8,871 nucleotides of DNA from Desulfatitalea sp. UBA4791. GTDB lineage: Bacteria > Desulfobacterota > Desulfobacteria > Desulfobacterales > Desulfosarcinaceae. Both the position numbers and the translations under genes were made by a program. The stretch is from assembly GCA_002402905.1 (NCBI GenBank), contig DHGT01000046.1, forward strand, positions 2,158 to 11,028, in the 5' to 3' direction. The stretch's first letter is position 1, and each line of letters begins with the position of its first letter. Of the stretch, positions 7,060 to 8,871 are shown piece after piece. The notes under the pieces are model-generated. The model did no database searches. It saw only the letters and a list, made by a program, of their open reading frames with translations, and was not told the origin of the DNA.

Positions 7060-7203
7060 ATGGACCCGACGCCGGAAGAAGTCCGACAAGCTTGTCAAAG
7101 GATCGAGGCGAAACGATCCAGGGACCGGAAGTGGGCGAAAAAGACAAATGGGCACATTGCAATTTACGATGGGCCAGTTGTAAATGTCGATGACAAAAAA
7201 TAG
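7060..7203 (+). CDS. Small charged ORF, copy 1 of a duplicated island smORF
   Basis: This is a 47-codon ORF from ATG 7060. Residues 10-24 (RQACQRIEAKRSRDR) lead a strongly basic first half; the tail is GPVVNVDDKK. The central part aligns without gaps, in the same frame, with the small ORF at 7666-7833, sharing RIEAKR..DRK. Several differences between the copies are synonymous (GCG/GCA, AAA/AAG, AGG/CGT), which argues that the frame was once or is still translated. No strong ribosome binding site is seen. The gene is divergent from the TA operon, with its ATG about 37 bp beyond the TA -35. Function is unknown; a basic peptide of this kind could bind nucleic acid, but nothing proves it. Confidence 0.4.
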   Translation: MDPTPEEVRQACQRIEAKRSRDRKWAKKTNGHIAIYDGPVVNVDDKK

Positions 7204-7211
7204 GCCGCGCT

Positions 7212-7337
7212 ATGGCCAGACCAGTAACCAAGCATGCGACCTATTTTTATCAATTACAACTACTTGGCGTCGGTATATCTATCGAATCGAAATTCAATAT
7301 TTGGGAGGAACTTACCGACTATCCACCGCAGTTTTAG
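7212..7337 (+). CDS. Possible small ORF following copy 1
   Basis: This 41-codon ORF begins MARPVTKHATYFYQLQLLGV and ends EELTDYPPQF. Its amino-acid composition is protein-like (aromatics, mixed charges), with an amphipathic middle. It starts 8 nt after the stop of the preceding small ORF, so the two could be co-translated. No clear ribosome binding site and no recognised family. Its first codons fall inside the loop of a 9-bp inverted repeat (7196-7204 and 7240-7248). Confidence 0.3.
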   Translation: MARPVTKHATYFYQLQLLGVGISIESKFNIWEELTDYPPQF

Positions 7338-7410
7338 AACGAATTCAGTTTTTTGCGATTTCCAACTAATTTCTTTTTTCACGGTTGTCGTTTTCATCCT
7401 TCTTTGAGTC

Positions 7411-7437
7411 TTGACAGCCCGTCCTAACGCCTATACG
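7411..7437 (+). promoter_or_regulatory. Candidate promoter of a small RNA
   Basis: A consensus TTGACA (7411-7416) is followed after 15 nt by TATACG (7432-7437). The spacer is shorter than ideal. The start would be near 7444. Confidence 0.45.
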
Positions 7438-7443
7438 GTTACC

Positions 7444-7546
7444 ATGTATCCACGCTCTGGTCTGAAGCTGGACCGGGTTGCCGGTAGCGAACTCTTCGCT
7501 ACCATGGTTAAAGAAAAGCCACCAGTTGCCCCTGGTGGTTTTTCTG
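7444..7546 (+). ncRNA. Candidate structured small RNA of about 100 nt
   Basis: Three hairpins follow each other between the promoter and the T-tract. The first is CTGGTC/GACCGG (7457-7462, 7471-7476; one G-U pair). The second is a perfect 9-bp stem GGTAGCGAA/TTCGCTACC (7483-7491, 7495-7503) with a 3-nt CTC loop. The third is a rho-independent terminator. This promoter, folded body and terminator layout is that of an independently transcribed sRNA. A 76-codon frame crosses the stretch, but its codons mirror the hairpins and it has no ribosome binding site, so I do not call it coding. No known RNA family is recognised. Confidence 0.45.
7514..7543 (+). terminator. Rho-independent terminator of the candidate sRNA
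   Basis: AAAAGCCACCAG (7514-7525) and CTGGTGGTTTTT (7532-7543) pair over 12 bp with one G-U wobble around a 6-nt loop. A T-rich tract follows. The flanking A-tract allows some function on the - strand too. Confidence 0.85.
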
Positions 7547-7665
7547 TTTTAATCAGGACCGATGAAAATTTAATGCCCAACCCGTTTTCCTCTTGTTCAT
7601 TTTCTATATTTATAGCGCTTGAAGATGGGGACGCAACTTAATTTTGGCGGCCACGTCTCGCAGCC

Positions 7666-7833
7666 ATGCTGCCATTAACAAATGGGACATCTATAGTGGC
7701 AAAGGACTATGAAGCCCAAAAAGCTTGGCGGCGTATCGAGGCAAAGCGAGGCCATGACCGGAAGCGGATGACAAACTTGACGGCTTGGCTGGGCCGACAC
7801 CAAAGAAAAAGGCCGGCTTTGATGCCGACCTAA
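7666..7833 (+). CDS. Small ORF, diverged copy 2 of the duplicated smORF
   Basis: This is a 55-codon ORF from ATG 7666, with GTG 7696 as an alternative start. Its middle, AWRRIEAKRGHDRKR, aligns in frame with the small ORF at 7060-7203. By hand count, bases 7721-7764 match 7088-7131 at 32 of 44 positions with no gap. The C-terminus (LGRHQRKRPALMPT) differs and runs into the sequence that forms the tRNA terminator on the other strand, so this copy may be truncated at its 3' end and decaying. No ribosome binding site is obvious. Function is unknown. Confidence 0.3.
   Translation: MLPLTNGTSIVAKDYEAQKAWRRIEAKRGHDRKRMTNLTAWLGRHQRKRPALMPT
7802..7831 (-). terminator. Rho-independent terminator of tRNA-Pro
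   Basis: On the - strand AGGTCGGC (7831-7824) pairs with GCCGGCCT (7817-7810), with one U-G wobble and a 6-nt loop, followed by a T-rich run (TTTTTCTTT). It lies 15 nt beyond the tRNA CCA end, on the island side of the junction. Confidence 0.75.
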
Positions 7834-7846
7834 GTTATTGATTTTA

Positions 7847-7923
<77 letters not shown>

Positions 7924-7994
7924 ATTTTGGCCGCTGAATACCATGGCTGAGGGTCTGAAGCAACCCATATCCTAATCGACTCAATACGGTGCCG

Positions 7995-8768
7995 TCAACG
8001 TTCGTGGCGCAGAGAAGTCGCATAATAGCGTTCCACGCCCTTGGCGATGGCCTTGGCCAGGGCGGCCTGGTATTCGGCGGACCGCAGTGCCTCTTCGGTC
8101 GAGGGATGGGTCAGGTAGCCCACTTCGATGATCACGGCCGGCATGTCAGCGCCTTGCAACACCGATAGGGGGGCTGCAATGGTACGGACTGTGGGGCGGT
8201 CGGCCAGCTGGACCAAGCTTTGCCTTAGGCTGGCGGCCAGTGTCTGGCTGGCGTTCGAATGGGCCATCTGGGCCTGGTGCCATAAGGGCAGTGTCGTGTT
8301 GGGCGGCGAAGGTGCTGCGGCCGTTCGGGCCGCCGGTTGATAATGGTAGATACCCATGCCTTCGGTATTGCGCAGATAGCTCGCCCCCGTGTGGATGCTG
8401 ATGAACAGGTCGGCCCGGTGGTGATTGGCAATGGCGGTGCGTTCCACGAGAGGAATGTCGTAGTCGTCGCTGCGAGTGAGCACGACCCGGTAGGTGGGTT
8501 CCAGGCGGTGGGTCAACTCTCTTGCGATGGCCAGGCAGATCTCTTTTTCGGTGGTGCCGGCGTTGCCGCGACTGCCGACATCCTTGCCGCCGTGGCCGGG
8601 ATCGATCGCCACCGTGCCATGGGTGCCGGCAAAAGGAGAGGGGGGCTGATCCTGGGCCTTTGCAGCGCTCGCTGTGACGATCGCCATCGCAATATAAAGG
8701 ATAATGGGGACGAGGCCCGTCGATATTTTGCAGCGTTCAGCGGTCACGTGTTTTCGCTTGACACCCAA
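7995..8768 (-). CDS. N-acetylmuramoyl-L-alanine amidase (Amidase_3), exported
   Basis: This zinc amidase cleaves the bond between N-acetylmuramic acid and the L-alanine of the stem peptide in peptidoglycan, in the periplasm. From TTG 8768 the product has 257 residues. The zinc ligands H59 (AIDPGHGGKD), E74 (GTTEKEICLA) and H126 (LFISIHTGA) are present, as is the catalytic glutamate E215 (VIIEVGYLTHP). A signal peptide covers about 1-39, with a hydrophobic core IILYIAMAIVTASA and an AKA-type cleavage site. There is no AMIN or SPOR domain, so it is a minimal amidase. The usual SIHAN(A/S) after the second zinc histidine is SIHTGAS here. The start is unsure: TTG 8768 and GTG 8747 both give a workable signal peptide, neither has a good ribosome binding site, and the first in-frame ATG falls inside the signal peptide. 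Confidence 0.93.
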   Translation of the reverse strand: MGVKRKHVTAERCKISTGLVPIILYIAMAIVTASAAKAQDQPPSPFAGTHGTVAIDPGHGGKDVGSRGNAGTTEKEICLAIARELTHRLEPTYRVVLTRSDDYDIPLVERTAIANHHRADLFISIHTGASYLRNTEGMGIYHYQPAARTAAAPSPPNTTLPLWHQAQMAHSNASQTLAASLRQSLVQLADRPTVRTIAAPLSVLQGADMPAVIIEVGYLTHPSTEEALRSAEYQAALAKAIAKGVERYYATSLRHER

Positions 8769-8802
8769 CTGGTTTAATATTAACTAAAAATTTTTTGTTT
8801 TC

Positions 8803-8830
8803 ACTTTAGTTGAAAAGGGTTGAATGTCAA
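8803..8830 (-). promoter_or_regulatory. Candidate promoter of the amidase gene
   Basis: On the - strand, TTGACA (8830-8825) is followed after 16 nt by TAAAGT (8808-8803). An inverted repeat AACTAAA/TTTAGTT (8782-8788, 8805-8811) overlaps the -10, and the leader between here and the gene is very AT-rich. Confidence 0.45.
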
Positions 8831-8864
8831 GTACCTAAATCGGGTCTTGTAGGGAGCACATAGA

Positions 8865-8871
8865 ATGTCCG
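8865..8871 (+). CDS. Start of a rightward gene cut by the window edge
   Basis: An ATG at 8865 is preceded by AGGGAG (8851-8856) at an 8-nt spacing, a good ribosome binding site. Only two codons and one base are inside the window, so the product cannot be named. It would be divergent from the amidase gene. Confidence 0.4.

Noticed and set aside
7411..7641. 76-codon + strand frame over the sRNA region
   Set aside because: No ribosome binding site, the start codon lies on the -35 element, and the peptide just translates hairpin arms and the terminator.
4769..7846. CRISPR array or IS element within the island
   Set aside because: No regularly spaced direct repeats of CRISPR type and no transposase frame or terminal inverted repeats were found by eye.

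Overview
The window looks like chromosomal DNA from a Gram-negative anaerobe, most likely a sulfate-reducing Desulfobacterota (former Deltaproteobacteria). This is inferred from the moderately GC-rich flanks, a type VI secretion (T6SS) VgrG spike protein, and a C_GCAxxG_C_C redox protein of a kind common in anaerobes. No marker gene fixes the taxon.

Left part (1-4160, + strand): a three-gene operon. It encodes a T6SS VgrG (114-2429), a four-cysteine C_GCAxxG_C_C protein (2486-3121) and a HEAT-repeat protein (3153-4121), and closes with a strong bidirectional terminator (4128-4158). By layout this is a VgrG cargo cassette, but neither downstream gene is a recognised effector, adaptor or immunity family.

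Middle (4226-4675, - strand): a small protein of unknown function with two CxxC pairs, converging on the same terminator.

Island (4724-7891): an exact 45-bp direct repeat, equal to the 3' part of a tRNA-Pro gene from the anticodon loop through CCA, lies at 4724-4768 and again inside the intact tRNA-Pro(TGG) at 7847-7923 (- strand). This is the signature of site-specific integration into a tRNA 3' end and defines a mini-island with a 3123-bp repeat-to-repeat offset. Its core is a two-gene AbiE-like type IV toxin-antitoxin operon on the - strand: an AbiEi-like winged-helix antitoxin/regulator overlapping an AbiEii-like nucleotidyltransferase. A sigma70-type promoter and a perfect 9-bp-arm palindrome lie just ahead of the antitoxin start. 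The rest holds small ORFs, two of them diverged copies of each other, and a candidate structured small RNA (about 7444-7546) with its own promoter and terminator. No integrase is visible.

Right part (7847-8871): tRNA-Pro with its terminator, preceded by a periplasmic N-acetylmuramoyl-L-alanine amidase (- strand). An AT-rich divergent promoter region follows, then the first codons of a rightward gene cut by the window edge. Without the island, the ancestral order would have been amidase, tRNA-Pro, CxxC protein, T6SS cassette.
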